64,000 nt of DNA from Choristoneura fumiferana (GCF_025370935.1 NC_133499.1:4469343-4533342); one strand, 5' to 3'; counted from the stretch's first letter, positions 49,896 through 61,024 are shown. Notes: generated by a model from the letters alone, not told the origin. Numbers and translations: made by a program.

Positions 49896-51204
49896 TACTT
49901 ATTTTAACGCGATTTTCACCATTAGTTTAACAATTTTTCATGGAGAGTGTAAGTATATTATAAAACCTAATTAAGTTTGCAAATTTTCTTTTGTAGTTCT
50001 TAGTATTTAGTTTAAAAATTTGTGTGCATGAATGTTGAGTGCAATTGTAATTGTATTGTAGACACTGTAATTGTTTCCATTTATGTATGTTAATTTCCTC
50101 TGTGTTGTTTACAATATGTAATTGTACCGAATCAAATAAATAAATAAATAAGTTATTATACAAGAGAAAATAAATTATAATAGCCAAATCTCCGAAAAAC
50201 ATATGGACGCTTTTTTTCAAACGCCCATGCGAAGCCGGGGTGGATCGCTAGTAAAATTAATTAATAATTAATATCACACCAGTATTTTGTAAGCTCTACA
50301 CAGCACAAACTAATATACGTAATGCCCTGTCCGTATCTCCAAAGTTCGCTGCTTGATATATCTGAGGGAATTTTTGATTACTTCAAATACCGTGATTATT
50401 TAATATTAAATGGGTAAATTCAAGACCTTGGTGAATACCCTTATTCGCTTCAGCAAAATTACTTAATAACTTGTGTGAGATACGATTACAAGCAAGACCG
50501 GAGATTACTGGCATAAGTAACGTAGTCTCTAAGGTACAGTAAGGATCTTAAACAAGGAATGGTTGATTGCTTGACAATAATAATAAACATGGGACACTTG
50601 ACATTAATTCACATTAAAAACGCCCCAGCGCTGATTTTCAGCCAGCACCAATTAAGCAGTAGCAATAAAGTCATGTATGTATACCACCCTAAAGTTGATA
50701 ATCGTTTGCATGTCATAAAACAATAATGCCAATAGACGATTCTGTCAACTTGAAACTTCGACTTTAGCGACATATTCAAGATGCGGCAAGTTATTTTTAT
50801 TTTAAGCTAACCGGTTATTATTTACTAACCGGTTCTTAGCCTAAAATCCTAGTCACCATTGTAACTGCACGTTAACGGCCATCTTGAATTTTTCCCAATT
50901 GTTTTTCTCCACTGTTGACACGTCCCGTTAATGAAAAGCTAACTTCGACGGGGCGCTAGAAATTATAATTAGCTGACAAATATTTGTCGTGGACCCCTTG
51001 AAGGTGCTTGTTTTTTTCCAATTTGAATCTGCCGTCTCGTTTGTGAAAGAATTTTCGAATCTATTTAATCCTGTCTTTGAATTGATCAAAAAATCGGTAA
51101 GTCCGTGACGGTTCGCGGGCAGTGTAGGGTTCTCTACAAAGCCTCCGTAAATATTCTGTATAATAAAGTCTAATAGGCTGTGAAAGTTTAAACTATAACC
51201 ATAC
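49896..51204. other. Mostly unassigned AT-rich DNA
   Basis: Includes a TAAATAAATAAATAA run at ~50133, an F-type end (GCGAAGCCGGGGTGGATCGC, TAGT) at 50215-50255 and a small stem with CTAACCGGTTA at ~50807. No exon supported. Confidence 0.4.
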
Positions 51205-51205
51205 T

Positions 51206-51382
51206 AGCTTTTGCCCGCGGCTTCGCCCGCGTGGGATTCGGTTATCGTTATCGAGCGCTGTTCCCTCAGGAACTGTGCAATTTTCTGGGATAAAAAGCAG
51301 CCTATGTCACTCTCTGGCCCATAAACTATCCCTATGCCAAAAACACACAAACACACACTTTCGCATTTATAATATTAGTATG
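51206..51382 (-). mobile_element. Family F (Helitron-like) element
   Basis: The minus strand begins CCATACTAATATTATAAATG and ends CACGCGGGCGAAGCCGCGGG, CAAAAGCTAGT: stem plus CTAG, then T. About 177 bp. Confidence 0.85.
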
Positions 51383-51589
51383 GTTTTTTTCCCAGATTCT
51401 TCAAGCCCATACTTTACGGGAAGTACCATAATAGGGGAAAGATGATTGTCTCTTAACAAAAATTTGCATTTAAGAGTTTAAATATCTTGCAATTAGATGT
51501 ATTGGGCAAGTAAAAAAAAAACATCAAATTATCGGTACAATTTTTCAAAACTTAAATTTACATCTATTTCCACGCGAATAATTACCTAT

Positions 51590-51700
51590 GCAAGATAACT
51601 GCTTTCTATTACTAATAGTCTAGAAGTTAGGCTGCTATTTGCTCTTAACTAGGTACTAATAAATAATTCTTATGCAACCTTAGCCTTAATAGTTTTCCTC
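51590..51700 (-). mobile_element. Family I fragment
   Basis: AAGTTAGGCTGCTATTTGCT and AAATAATTCTTATGCAACCT match the complement of the 3' half of I. Confidence 0.5.
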
Positions 51701-52319
51701 GTTTATTTTATATTTATTATTTCCATCATGAATTTTGAAACGCACAGCACAACTCAATACACAGAATAGTCAACTCAAAGTCATTCAGACTTCATTTAAT
51801 AATCAGTCACTTCTGCAGCGACAACTGAAAATACGACAGGTCATTTTATTTGTAAAGATCAATAATCACCTAGCAAGGTTATTGATGAATGCGACCTTTT
51901 TGGCCTGATCTAAATACTGGCAGCTTTGATTTAAGAAAATTCTAGTTGATCCAACGAATTGGCCTCATTTGAATTCAGAATGGCCGCCGAAAGCCGGGAG
52001 TATTTTTTACAAGCTTTTATTATGACTTATTATTCGTTCCTGTTTTAAAAATGTAAATTTTTAATGCTAGCCCGTAAGGTGAATTCGAATTTGCTATATT
52101 CAGCGAGTTTCTTATGTTTTTTTAATATATTTCTGGATTCTATTTTCGAAATTTCCGACACAGGAAAAAGTCAGTGTGTAATTGAAGTTAACATAAGTAC
52201 TCGTAAATTATCACTAATACAGCTTGCAAATAACACAAGTCTTAACTGAAATAAGTTTTTGTAAAAAACATATTTTTCTCAAACATGCAGTGAACTTACG
52301 GTATACCTTAACATATATC
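51701..52319. other. Unassigned DNA
   Basis: No recognised family. A 61-codon frame near 52064 has no support. Confidence 0.4.
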
Positions 52320-52530
52320 CTCAGTCGCGTCTTATGACACCCACGGAAGAAATGGAGAGGTGTACCGTAGGCGACAGGCTACCAACTTGTCATTATTGTA
52401 CCGTTTTTGTCAAACTTAAAACCTAAAATTGCTAAAAGTGGCTCCGAAACGGTAACGTTTCGTGTGCTCTGCCTACCCCATTTGGGAATACAGGCGTGAT
52501 GTTTGTGTGTGTGTGTGTGTGTGTGTGATG
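52320..52530 (+). mobile_element. LINE 3' end with (GT)n tail
   Basis: CGTCTTATGACACCCACGGA and AGAAATGGAGAGGTG, then GGCTCCGAAACGGTAACGTT, GTGCTCTGCCTACCCC, TACAGGCGTGATG and twelve GT units. Confidence 0.75.
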
Positions 52531-53194
52531 CAGTGAAATATTTATGTTGCGTTCCTTATAATTTATAGCGCTAATCACATAATTAGGAGTCGAAGTGGTC
52601 GCCATGGCCGATATCTATGCATGCTTACACCAAGTAATCGATTCTACTCTCGATTATGCTTTTAATACTCTCTGCCAAGCTCTGCTCTCTCTTGCGGAAT
52701 GATCTTTACGAAAGTGCTGATAGTTAAAAAAAAGTGACATAAAATAGCCGTATGCGGCCTTCTTGCAAAATTAACGTTTTGAATTTGAATTTTGTATCTA
52801 TATTTGAGCGCGAAACCTTAAACATGAACCAAAAACTAAAAATATCCGATAACCATTCCATACCTCCAAAGTACTTTCCTAGAGCGTATTGTTAGTCAAG
52901 GTGGTATATTTTCTATATCCACTTTCCAATACACGAAAATATTTTATTCAATGTTCACCTGACCATAAACATGGTTTGGCTCTTAACTTGCGGCGTGAAT
53001 TTTTCCTTATGCCCACCAGGAACCAATGAGGTGTCGTTTGAGGTTTGGTTTGATTTGACAGGGTATAATGGGCTATTTCGAGTTGATTTGTTATTGCATT
53101 AGCTGATATGAACGAGGGAGCTAATGTCGAGGTAATGTGTGTGAAAGACAGACGGTCAAGTTAGATATTGTGTCGGTGTGATAGTGTCGGAACA
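52531..53194. other. Unassigned DNA
   Basis: No recognised gene or repeat. Confidence 0.4.
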
Positions 53195-53345
53195 AAAAAT
53201 AGTACATTGTGTTTAGGGCAGTAAATGAGGAATTACGAACGAGAGTCTATTAGAGCTTGAGTCGATGTTTGTAATTCCAATACCGCCCGTGTGACATACA
53301 ATGTTTTTTATTACATCCTGTGAGTAAAATAGTATATTTGTAAGA
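53195..53345 (+). mobile_element. Family O repeat
   Basis: AATAGTACATTGTGTTTAGG, GGAATTACGAACGAGAGTCT, AATACCGCCCGTGTGACATA. Confidence 0.7.
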
Positions 53346-54059
53346 TAAAACATTTTTTATGTAAAATATTGCTAGTTATGAATGAAATTTTGTAAATATC
53401 TTTCCCCTACTGCTACATCTGTTTAAAAAATAAAAGGAAACCAATACGCCTGACATTACTTTATTACCATTTATAAACCTTAATCGGTTCTATATCATAC
53501 ATTTCAAAGGGAAAAGGACACATTAAACGACTGAGATTGCGTGTCATCTAGCCATAACAGTTTTCAAATTTGTTCCCTAAATCATAGACGCAAAGTTTCA
53601 TGCGCCATCGAAATGTATGAGAGAGTGATATTGCATGATTGTCATCCTATTCCAGGCTTGCTTGACGTCAAATACTTCATTTTTTAAGTAACATGGTTTT
53701 TTAGGGTTAGGGTTCATGTTTAGAGTAAACAAAGTCAGCTAAAAAAGCTTGTATTAAAAATGAAATTTTAAACTAAATCTTCTTGAAATTGATTTAAATG
53801 TTTTATTTTACTTAAAATTGTACTTGTACTATTATCTATTCTGTGATATTGTCAAGTTTCCACGGTACTTCCTACACGCTTTAATCTTCTTATGGCATCA
53901 ATATTTTTAAAGGGCGCACTGCTTATATCTTCACCTTTTCACCTATCACGTATTGACGTGCACACAAATTTTGTGTTGTTGTTACCCAAAATTATGGCGG
54001 CATCTTTCTTTTATAGTGTCCCTCTTCAGTCTTTAAAATGAGCGATCCTTAGTCATAAT
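53346..54059. other. Unassigned DNA
   Basis: Contains an AAAAAAGCTTGTATTAAA end of M type at ~53745. No gene. Confidence 0.4.
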
Positions 54060-54570
54060 GTGTATTAATAGTACATTGTGTCTTAAGGGCGGTAAATAAG
54101 GAATTACGAACGAGAGTCTATTAGAAGCTCGAAGTCGAAGACTGAGGGCTTTAATGAGTCGATGTTCGTAATTCTAGTACCGCCCGTGCGACATACAATG
54201 TTTTTCATCACATTTGCATGTAAAATTTTATATTTGTAAAAGAAAAAATATAATTGTTCCAAATATTGGCGATACCTTAGGCTGTGCTCTTGGCAGCGTC
54301 GCCCTCTACCTCCCTCGGCATGCGCCGCAACGTGCGTGTGCGTGTGGTCCTGCAGCAGCGCGCGCACGGGCACGGCGCAGCGCCATCAGTACGGGCACTG
54401 ACTCATTTACCGACCTTGGGCTTCATGACAAGAAAATGTGTACGCGCAATGACTCATTTACCGACCACGGGTTTCATGACAAGCACATTAAGGTCGAGGG
54501 TTTTATTTGGGGGTTGCAACCAAGGTAGCCTGCATGTTACGACACTGTTTACGAGCAAGTGTGATGAAAA
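54060..54570 (+). mobile_element. Family O element, extended copy
   Basis: O core (54060-54235) then a GC-rich part (54290-54395: GCATGCGCCGCAACGTGCG) and a direct duplication of AATGACTCATTTACCGACC at 54395-54475. It closes with TTTACGAGCAAGTGTGATGA, an inverted echo of the O end. Overlapping 100-codon frames come from this GC patch. Confidence 0.5.
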
Positions 54571-54746
54571 AAATAAAGATATGTAATATCGACGCGGCTT
54601 CATAGTTGTTAGTTAACTAATTGTTGTTAGGTAACAATTTATGACGAAGTTTTTAGTCAGATGTTCCCAAACGGAAGACGAAGCGTTGGCAGGCCTCCCA
54701 CTTGGTGGACTGATGACATCGTGAGAGTGGCAACTGATGGATGCAA

Positions 54747-55732
54747 GTAAATAAATAAATATCATGGGACACTTGACACCAATTGACCTAGCCCCAAACT
54801 AAGCAAAGCTTGTACTATGGACACTAGGCAACGGATAAACATACGTTTATAGATAAAATACATACTTAAATACATATTAAACATCCAAGACCCGAGAACA
54901 AACATTCGTATTATTCATACAAATATCTGCCCCGGCCGGGATTCGAACCAGGACCTTAAGCTTCGTAATCAGGTTCTACCCTTGAGTGGCAAGCGTCCGG
55001 GTCCCGGCACACCCTTGTTTGCAGGCGACCGGCTCCCGGCACGCTGTCAAAAACCCTTGAGTGGCAAGCGACCGGCTCCCGGTCGTTGGCGGGTGACGTA
55101 TTTCACTAACAAATATAAACTGGTAGACCTATATCTCGCTTGCTTATTCTTGCAGAATGGATTCATAAATAGACAAGGATGGCATTTATTAACGGCCGCG
55201 ACAACACTACGGAAGAAATTTCGTTCTTATCGTTTACTCAAGTTTCACTGTGTGGCCGCTGCCGTGCGCTGGTATTTTTGGAAACCTCGTATTATACTAT
55301 TATTTGATATTGAAAGACTATAAAAGGGCTTTGTTTCGTAAATAAATTAATATTTTACGAAATAAATCAGTGTTTCCTACAGGTAATTGTTTTATTTTGT
55401 AATTATAGTTATTTAATACATGACTGAGAAAAATTTGGTTATCAGATATTTGATAATGAATAATAAAGTTCACAGAAATTGAAGGTCATTCATTGTTATT
55501 TAATTAGATATGCCATTTTATGCTAAACTATCACTGTAAGGCTTATCTATAAAATTAAAGTAGTTTTTTTTGGTGATATTTTTAATAAAATTCGCGAATT
55601 CGCGAAATTAATTCGTAGGTGTCACTGCAGTCAAGGAAGATTTTTTCAAAATGGCCGCGCCGCTTGACAGTAAATTTTAAATATGGCGCTGCCACTCCAC
55701 AGGCTAACCACTCGGCCATCCGGTCGTCAAAG
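54747..55732 (-). mobile_element. SINE family C interrupted by an unknown 720-bp unit
   Basis: The minus-strand head (55703-55732: GACGACCGGATGGCCGAGTG) and body (54747-54977: AGAACCTGATTACGAAGCTT to AAATAAATAAAT) are separated by 54978-55702. Confidence 0.87.
54978..55702. mobile_element. Unknown unit inserted in SINE C
   Basis: The left end has three tandem-like copies of a 33-42-bp motif (ACCCTTGAGTGGCAAGCG, then ACCGGCTCCCGGCAC). The middle has CTATAAAAGGGC (TATA-like) at ~55319 and AATAAA-type signals at ~55340 and ~55365. The right end is GCTTGACAGTAAATTTTAAA, TATGGCGCTGCCACTCCAC. No clear inverted ends. Its origin is unknown. A 113-codon frame over the left half opens on TTG and has no recognised domain. 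Confidence 0.6.
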
Positions 55733-55837
55733 TGGCGAGTGGTCGTTCATTGTGGCGTTCTAAGGGGGAGGCCTTTGTTCAGCAGTGGACGTCTTCCGGC
55801 TGGTCATGATGAAGAGTGGCCTGAACCCGTGCTGTTT

Positions 55838-56575
55838 AGGATTCAGTACCCGAAAACGGAAAACTTTTACTAAGACTCCACTGCTCGTCTGTCTGTCACC
55901 AGGCTGTATCTCTTGAACCGTGATAGCTAGTTGAATGTTCACAGATGATGTATTTCTGTTGCCGCTATAACAATACGTACTAAATTTTTTTTGTTCGACT
56001 GGATGGCAAACGAGCAAGTGGGTCTCCTGATGGTAAGAGATCACCATCGCCCATAAACATCTGCAACACCAGGGGTATTGCAGACGCGTTGCCTACCTAG
56101 AGGCCTAAGATGGGATACCTCAAGTGCCAGTAATTTCACCGGCTGCCTTACTCTCCACGCCGAAACACAACAGCGCAAGCACTGCTGCTTCGCGGCACTG
56201 TTAGCGACAAGATGGTACAGAATAAAATAAATATTTAAGGCTGGCTCCTATACAACAAACGTGCTTTTTGCCGTTTTTTGCTCATGTCTAATGAAGATAA
56301 TGGTAGATATTGTACTAACCTCTTGTGTCCGTTGATTAGATGCTGGCAGCATAGTTCTGTTTTTGAATAATAATAGGAAACGGACGCAAGGGTGTTAAAC
56401 AGAAGACTTGTGTTCTAGCTGCCAACGTAGTAACGTGATCTTGAAATATACAAAAAATATCTAAAAGTAATGATTTTATTTGCTTAATAACTTAATAGGG
56501 AAATATTAAGCTAGTGGACCGTCCGTCCACTACAGTACGGAACCCTTCGTCCGACTCGCACTTGGCCGCTTTTTT
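55838..56575 (+). mobile_element. Family H element interrupted by J and a second insertion
   Basis: Head AGGATTCAGTACCCGAAAAC, GTCTGTCTGTCACCAGGC, GATGATGTATTTCTGTTGCC. Middle GGCTCCTATACAACAAACGT, TTTTTGCCGTTTTTTGC. End TACGGAACCCTTCGTCCGAC, TCGCACTTGGCCG. An unknown ~240-bp block (56283-56530) interrupts the last part. Confidence 0.75.
55985..56218 (+). mobile_element. Family J repeat inserted in H
   Basis: GTTCGACTGGATGGCAAACG, CAACACCAGGGGTATTGCAG, AGTGCCAGTAATTTCACCGG, to GCGACAAGATGGTA. Confidence 0.85.
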
Positions 56576-56784
56576 AAAGTTCAACATTTAAAAAGGCGAA
56601 AAATAAACGACCTTTATAACGAATACGAACAGGCAATCGTAGCGATATTTTATTAATATTTGTTTGACAATTTAACGCTGGTCGCGTTGAATACTCGGCC
56701 TTTTTATATGCTTTTGTTTTATATACGCTTTATTTGTGTTTATGCCGTAAAATTTAATTTGGCATCAACTGTTATAGTTGTAGT

Positions 56785-56938
56785 TTTTTTATGAGACGGA
56801 GCAGAGGCAGACCTAGGAGGAGATGGCGGGACGACCTGGACCGATTCCAGTCTGATTGGCAGGAGCTGGCCAAGAGTAGAGACGGTGGAATAAGAAAAGG
56901 GAGGCTTTTGCCCTGCAGTGGGACACATTATAAGCTAC
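56785..56938 (+). pseudogene. RTE-like LINE C-terminal remnant
   Basis: The frame reads MRRSRGRPRRRWRDDLDRFQ, SDWQELAKSRDG, then in another frame KREAFALQWDTL. The R-x-R-GRPxxRW-x-DD-L motif is the RTE C-terminus. Confidence 0.78.
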
Positions 56939-56952
56939 TTAAAAAAAAATAT

Positions 56953-57118
56953 TGACTAGCTGGTGCCCGCGGCTTCGGCCCCAATGTAGTTTTTTTTTTA
57001 ATTTTCTAAATCTTTTATAAGAACGATCCTGACAATAGCAAACGCAACAAAAAAAGAATTAGCGAAATCGGTGCAGCCGTTCACGCGTGATGCCGTGAAC
57101 AAGGGAAATAGAGGTTCA
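56953..57118 (-). mobile_element. Family K element
   Basis: The minus strand ends GGGGCCGAAGCCGCGGGC, ACCAGCTAGT. The body has CGGCTGCACCGATTTCGC. Confidence 0.75.
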
Positions 57119-57208
57119 TTTTAACCCCCGACGCAAAAAGAGGGGTGTTACTAAGTTTGACCGCTATGTGTGTCCGTGTGTCTGTCTGTCTGTCTTTGGA
57201 ACCGTAGC
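57119..57208 (+). mobile_element. Family A 5' fragment
   Basis: TTTTAACCCCCGACGCAAAA to GGAACCGTAGCTC. Confidence 0.8.
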
Positions 57209-57211
57209 TCC

Positions 57212-57261
57212 GTCGGGACGGCCACATACGAAGTTCGAATTTTGCACTTCGTAGTACGCAG
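57212..57261. mobile_element. Family P fragment
   Basis: CGTCGGGACGGCCACATACG, AAGTTCGAATTTTGCACTTC, GTAGTA. One end of P, cut by SINE D. Confidence 0.65.
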
Positions 57262-57585
57262 AAAAAAGCCGTGGTGGCTGAGTGGTTTGACCTATGACCT
57301 CTCAAGCAGAGGGCCGTGGGTTCAAACCCCGGCTCGCACCTCTGAGTTTTCAAAATTCATGTGCGAAATTACATTTGAAATTTACCACGAGCTTTTCCGT
57401 GAAGGAAAACATCGTGAGGAAACCTGCACAAACCTGCGAAGCAAATCAATGGTGTGTGTGTGAAGTTCCCAATCCGCACGGGGCCCGCGTGAGAACTACG
57501 GCCCAAACCCTCTCATTCTGAGAAGAGGCCTGTGCCCAGCAGTGGGACGTGTATAGGCTGAGATGATGATGATGATGATGATGAT
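57262..57585 (+). mobile_element. SINE family D, full length, with 11-bp duplication and GAT tail
   Basis: GTAGTACGCAG at 57251-57261 and 57586-57596. GCCGTGGTGGCTGAGTGG (A-box region), GTGGGTTCAAACCCCGG (B-box), CCCAGCAGTGGGACGTGTAT, then eight GAT units. Confidence 0.95.
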
Positions 57586-57864
57586 GTAGTACGCAGTGCG
57601 TATGGCCGAGTACACGCACTCGCCAGGTTTCTATATGATATTTCACCCTAGACCGACTCCGTATCGGGTTTCATTCGAAATAGCTATTTTCTATGAAGCC
57701 CTAGGGATGTAATGGAAATTGACAGCGAAGGAAAAGCCGGTTAGGTGAGTCCATGAAGTTTACATAATACTACTTACTTTAGGCTTGTAAAAAAACATTT
57801 ATTTCCAATATTGAATTATGTACAAATTATATATACTATTACTTACAAGGTTTTTATTTAAAAC

Positions 57865-58047
57865 CAGCCTGTTCCCGCGACTCTGTGCGTAGAATTCGTT
57901 CTGGGATAAAAACTATCTTATGTCCTTCCCCGGGACTCAAACTATCTGTATACCGAATTCCATCTTAATCGGTTAAGCGGTTTAAACGTGAACAGGTAAC
58001 AAAGAAACAGACAGACTTACAAACTTTCGCATTTATTATATTAGTTA
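57865..58047 (-). mobile_element. Family F element
   Basis: The minus strand has TAATATAATAAATGCGAAAG, ACCTGTTCACGTTTAAACCG, GATAGTTTGAGTCCCGGGG. Confidence 0.78.
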
Positions 58048-58054
58048 CTTAGAA

Positions 58055-58266
58055 AAGGTGACAAACCCGACACTGTCATTTCGAAGTTCAATATCTCAGA
58101 AACGGCTGAACCGTTTAGAATCAAACATAGCTATGAACCACCGCAACGAAAGTCGCTTTCACGTAAAACTCGAAATCAGTTCGTCCGTTTGAGAGCTACG
58201 ATGCCACAGACAGACAGACATTGGCATCACACTTATACCACCCCTCTTTCTGTGCTAGGGGTTGAA
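58055..58266 (-). mobile_element. Family A element, diverged
   Basis: The minus strand has CCCTAGCACAGAAAGAGGGG, GCATCGTAGCTCTCAAACGG, GATATTGAACTTCGAAATGA. Confidence 0.78.
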
Positions 58267-58449
58267 AAAAGCTCCGGCCATGGAAAGAAACGTGTGTACA
58301 CAATATATGGCAAGGGCGGTGATAAAGCAAGCCAGTTTATCGTCCTCGCTAGGTGTGTAATCTACTATAACCTCGTCTTACTTTTGTTTTTAAGACGTTT
58401 CCACGTTGAATTACGTAATTATTTTAAACTTACTATTCATATTATATGC

Positions 58450-58770
58450 CCGCGTAGAATACGTTTATCTCTATCCCGCAGGAACTATGCAATTTTCCGG
58501 GATAAAAACTATCCTATATGTCCTCCTCCGGGACTCAAACTATCTGTATACCGAATTTCATCTAAATCGGTGGAGCGGTTTAAGTATGTATGTATGTATG
58601 TAAATACTTTATTGTACATAAAACACAATAATAATACAAAAAGAAAACAACAAAACAAAAAGAGTACAAAGGCGAACTTTTCCCTAAAAGGGGTGGGATT
58701 TAGACGTGATTGAGAAACAAACATCCAAACCTCCAAACATCTTCACAAACTTTCACATATATAATATGTA
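58450..58770 (-). mobile_element. Family F element interrupted by a LINE 3' end
   Basis: F body on the minus strand: CCTACTTATTACATATTATA, TTAAACCGCTCCACCGATTT, GATAGTTTTTATCCCGGAAA. The interruption (58590-58690) is a minus-strand LINE end with AAAGTTCGCCTTTGTACTC and TTATGTACAATAAAGTATTT, then a TACATACATACATAC tail. Confidence 0.78.
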
Positions 58771-58774
58771 ATAA

Positions 58775-58935
58775 GTAGGATTGAAATACCCTATGTCACT
58801 CACTCCGACAGTTATGATAAATCTAATCTAATGATACCATAATTTTAAAAACCGTCCAGCCGTTTAGGCTGCAGAGAGACCAAAGAAATGGACATACGTA
58901 ACTACTCCTTCGGGCAGTTGGCTAACAATTCATCG
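58775..58935 (-). mobile_element. Family Q repeat
   Basis: The minus strand has AACTGCCCGAAGGAGTAG, GCAGCCTAAACGGCTGGACG, CGGAGTGAGTGACATAGGG. Confidence 0.7.
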
Positions 58936-59411
58936 ATTTTGTTTTCCTTCTGGCAACTTCTTAATGATTCCAAGAATACAAGTTATTAATCTCCACTAAT
59001 CCACAGGTTATTTACAAGCTCGTAAAAAACCGCAGATTTATAGAGCGACTTTATTGTAGCGTTAAAAACGGAGTCTCGAACGGCATTGAATTAAAGAACT
59101 AATCAATCTATACAACCACAAACTTAACTGTACATGCGGCAAATTCACGAACTTGAATCAACCTACGAGTATACTAATTTCAAGTTCTGCGTCGATGACA
59201 GCGACACCTTTATCTGCATACGTAAGTTGGTAATGTCAAAATAAAATCGATGCTCAAACGTATAGGAAGTAATAAAAATTCCAACTAATATTTGGAAACG
59301 CTTGGCATTTCCGTTGGACAACGGATGCCATACGATTAAATGGAAAAAGGTTTGTTTGTAGTTTTTGATGAATTTATTATGGTATCGCACACAAAAAAGG
59401 ACGCACATTTT
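58936..59411. other. Unassigned DNA
   Basis: No gene or repeat identified. Confidence 0.4.
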
Positions 59412-59560
59412 TAGGGTTCCGGAGCCAAAATGGCAAAAACGGAACCCTTATAGTTTCGCTATGTCTGTCTGTCTGTCTGTCCGTCCGTCCGTCCGCGGCT
59501 TTGCTCAGGGACTATCAATGCTAGAAAGCTGTAATTTTGCACGGTTATACAACACTAAAG
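59412..59560 (+). mobile_element. Family I 5' part
   Basis: AGGGTTCCGGAGCCAAAATG, ATGTCTGTCTGTCTGTCTGT, CCGTCCGTCCGTCCGCGG, GCTGTAATTTTGCACGG. Confidence 0.85.
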
Positions 59561-59835
59561 TATCCACGGACGGTTTGAAGCATTTTGGTTTTGGATACCA
59601 TGGTATCGTCTGACTGCCACATAAAGTTATCTATCATTTCTTCATTGTCTACAATCCGTTCAGTTCCTGGCTGAAACCTCAACATTCCATCGCCAAATAA
59701 AAAAACAATTTGACATTTCAGACGACGTTGGCGTGCTTCACGAATTTAGAACGCGCGTCCAAGATGGCGTTGATTTAAAATAAATATTGTTGTTGACAGT
59801 CGCTTAGGAACGTTTAGCGTCGGCTTTCGTTTCAA

Positions 59836-60000
59836 ATGGACGTGAACACTCACAACGCCATATTAACTGACATTTATAATCAAAATAGCCATTCAGGAGT
59901 TTTCTTTGATATCGAATTGGGAGCATGCGTTTTGTTTTGTGTTGGTTATTTTTTTTTAAATAAGAGGAATCAATATCGTATCGGAGATATTTCTCGTTAA
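59836..60000 (+). CDS. Candidate 54-residue single-pass membrane microprotein
   Basis: ATG at 59836 (TTTCAAATGG) opens 54 codons closed by TAA. Residues 1-25 are polar (MDVNTHNAILTDIYNQ...). Residues ~22-41 are hydrophobic (VFFDIELGACVLFCVGYFF). The C-terminus is basic (LNKRNQYRIGDISR), a topology compatible with one membrane helix and cytosolic positive charges. It lies in a non-repetitive island (59690-60055) containing CAAGATGGCG upstream at ~59760. No homolog is known to me and no polyadenylation signal is clear. It could be real, part of a spliced gene, or chance. Confidence 0.3.
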   Translation: MDVNTHNAILTDIYNQNSHSGVFFDIELGACVLFCVGYFFLNKRNQYRIGDISR

Positions 60001-60056
60001 ATATCGTTTATTTTTCATTTTTGTAGCTTAGTTCCGTGAAGACTTATTTAGCTTTT

Positions 60057-60170
60057 AACCACTTTCTGGCTGCAGTACGAATGGGCCGGCTCGACCGGGT
60101 TAGTACCACACTCCCACAGAATACCGGCGTGAAATAGTACTTTTGCTACTGTGTTTTAAAACTTAGTTAC
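60057..60170 (+). mobile_element. Family R repeat, 5' part
   Basis: AACCACTTTCTGGCTGCAGT, GAATGGGCCGGCTCGACCGG, CACAGAATACCGGCGTGAAA. Matches 15306-15420 almost base for base. Confidence 0.72.
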
Positions 60171-60556
60171 TGTCTTGCTCTGCAAAAAAAAAAACGTTTT
60201 AATGTTCCATACCTTAAAAGAAATATTTCGATGCAGAACAAGACTCATATATCTAAAGTTTTTTTTTTTTTTTTAATGGCTTTCACCCTTGCTTTTTTAG
60301 CAAGATGGATTTTGCCAATGTCGATGTAGAGACATTACACGCATGAGGAGACTGTTCGGTTTATATAATTTTGATGTCGGGGGGAGGAATATCTAAAGAT
60401 TATACTAACAACTGTCAAAGTGTCATTATGTCAGATTGTGGGTCCAAATCGAACTTCGTGGTATTAATCCACGCGTAAATTGCGAAGAATTTGAAACTCC
60501 AGAGTAAAAGTACAACTCGGACCGTCTACGTCGTAGTTTTTAGTCAAATTGCTAAT

Positions 60557-60745
60557 TTTTAACTCCCGACTCAAAAAAGGGGTGTTATGTAGCTCGCAAA
60601 CGGATGGACCTATTCCAATTTGGTTTTATAAGCGAATTTCCTTGCGCCAGTTCTTAGCTTATTTGATAAAAAATAGGTTCAGCAGTTTTTGAGCTATTAT
60701 GAAATTACAATATGGGAGGGTTCCACAACTTTCATGAGTCGGTTC
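60557..60745 (+). mobile_element. Family A element, strongly diverged
   Basis: TTTTTAACTCCCGACTCAAA, TAGCTCGCAAACGGATGGAC, AAAATAGGTTCAGCAGTTTT, TTCCACAACTTTCATGAGTC. Confidence 0.6.
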
Positions 60746-60794
60746 GAATAAAAAAAAAAAAAGTTTTTGGGAAATATTTTTTTTAATACAGGCT

Positions 60795-61015
60795 TTTTTT
60801 GCTGACTGTACTTTTTATTGACTACACTTGCATTGTCACCCAAACTACATTAGCATACCAAATTTCAAGTCTATGCCATTAACCGTGGAAGAGTTCCTTT
60901 CTGCGGAGACGATCCTGGCTGGACTACCAGGATGTCACTACCAGATTATTGTATTGTCACGTAATTTACATAAGTATGCCAAATTTCAACCCACACATAC
61001 ATTAAACAGCATTAA
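60795..61015 (+). mobile_element. Family M element
   Basis: TTTGCTGACTGTACTTTTTA, CTTGCATTGTCACCCAAAC, CGGAGACGATCCTGGCTGGA, CACTACCAGATTATTGTATT. Confidence 0.82.
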
Positions 61016-61024
61016 ACATATATT

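Larger units (their letters stand above)
54655..55825 (+). pseudogene. RTE-like LINE 3' end interrupted by SINE C
   Basis: Left part ACGGAAGACGAAGCGTTGGC, GGTGGACTGATGACATCG, GATGGATGCAAGT. Right part AGTGGCGAGTGGTCGTTCAT, GCAGTGGACGTCTTCC. Aligned with 21560-21810 the two parts are continuous. AAGT is repeated at both junctions. Confidence 0.85.

Noticed and set aside
54214..54586. Overlapping ~100-codon frames
   Set aside because: Caused by the GC-rich part of family O. Not conserved in other O copies.
54982..55323. 113-codon frame in the unit inside SINE C
   Set aside because: Opens on TTG and begins in GC-rich motif repeats. No domain recognised, so I describe the unit as unknown rather than as a gene.
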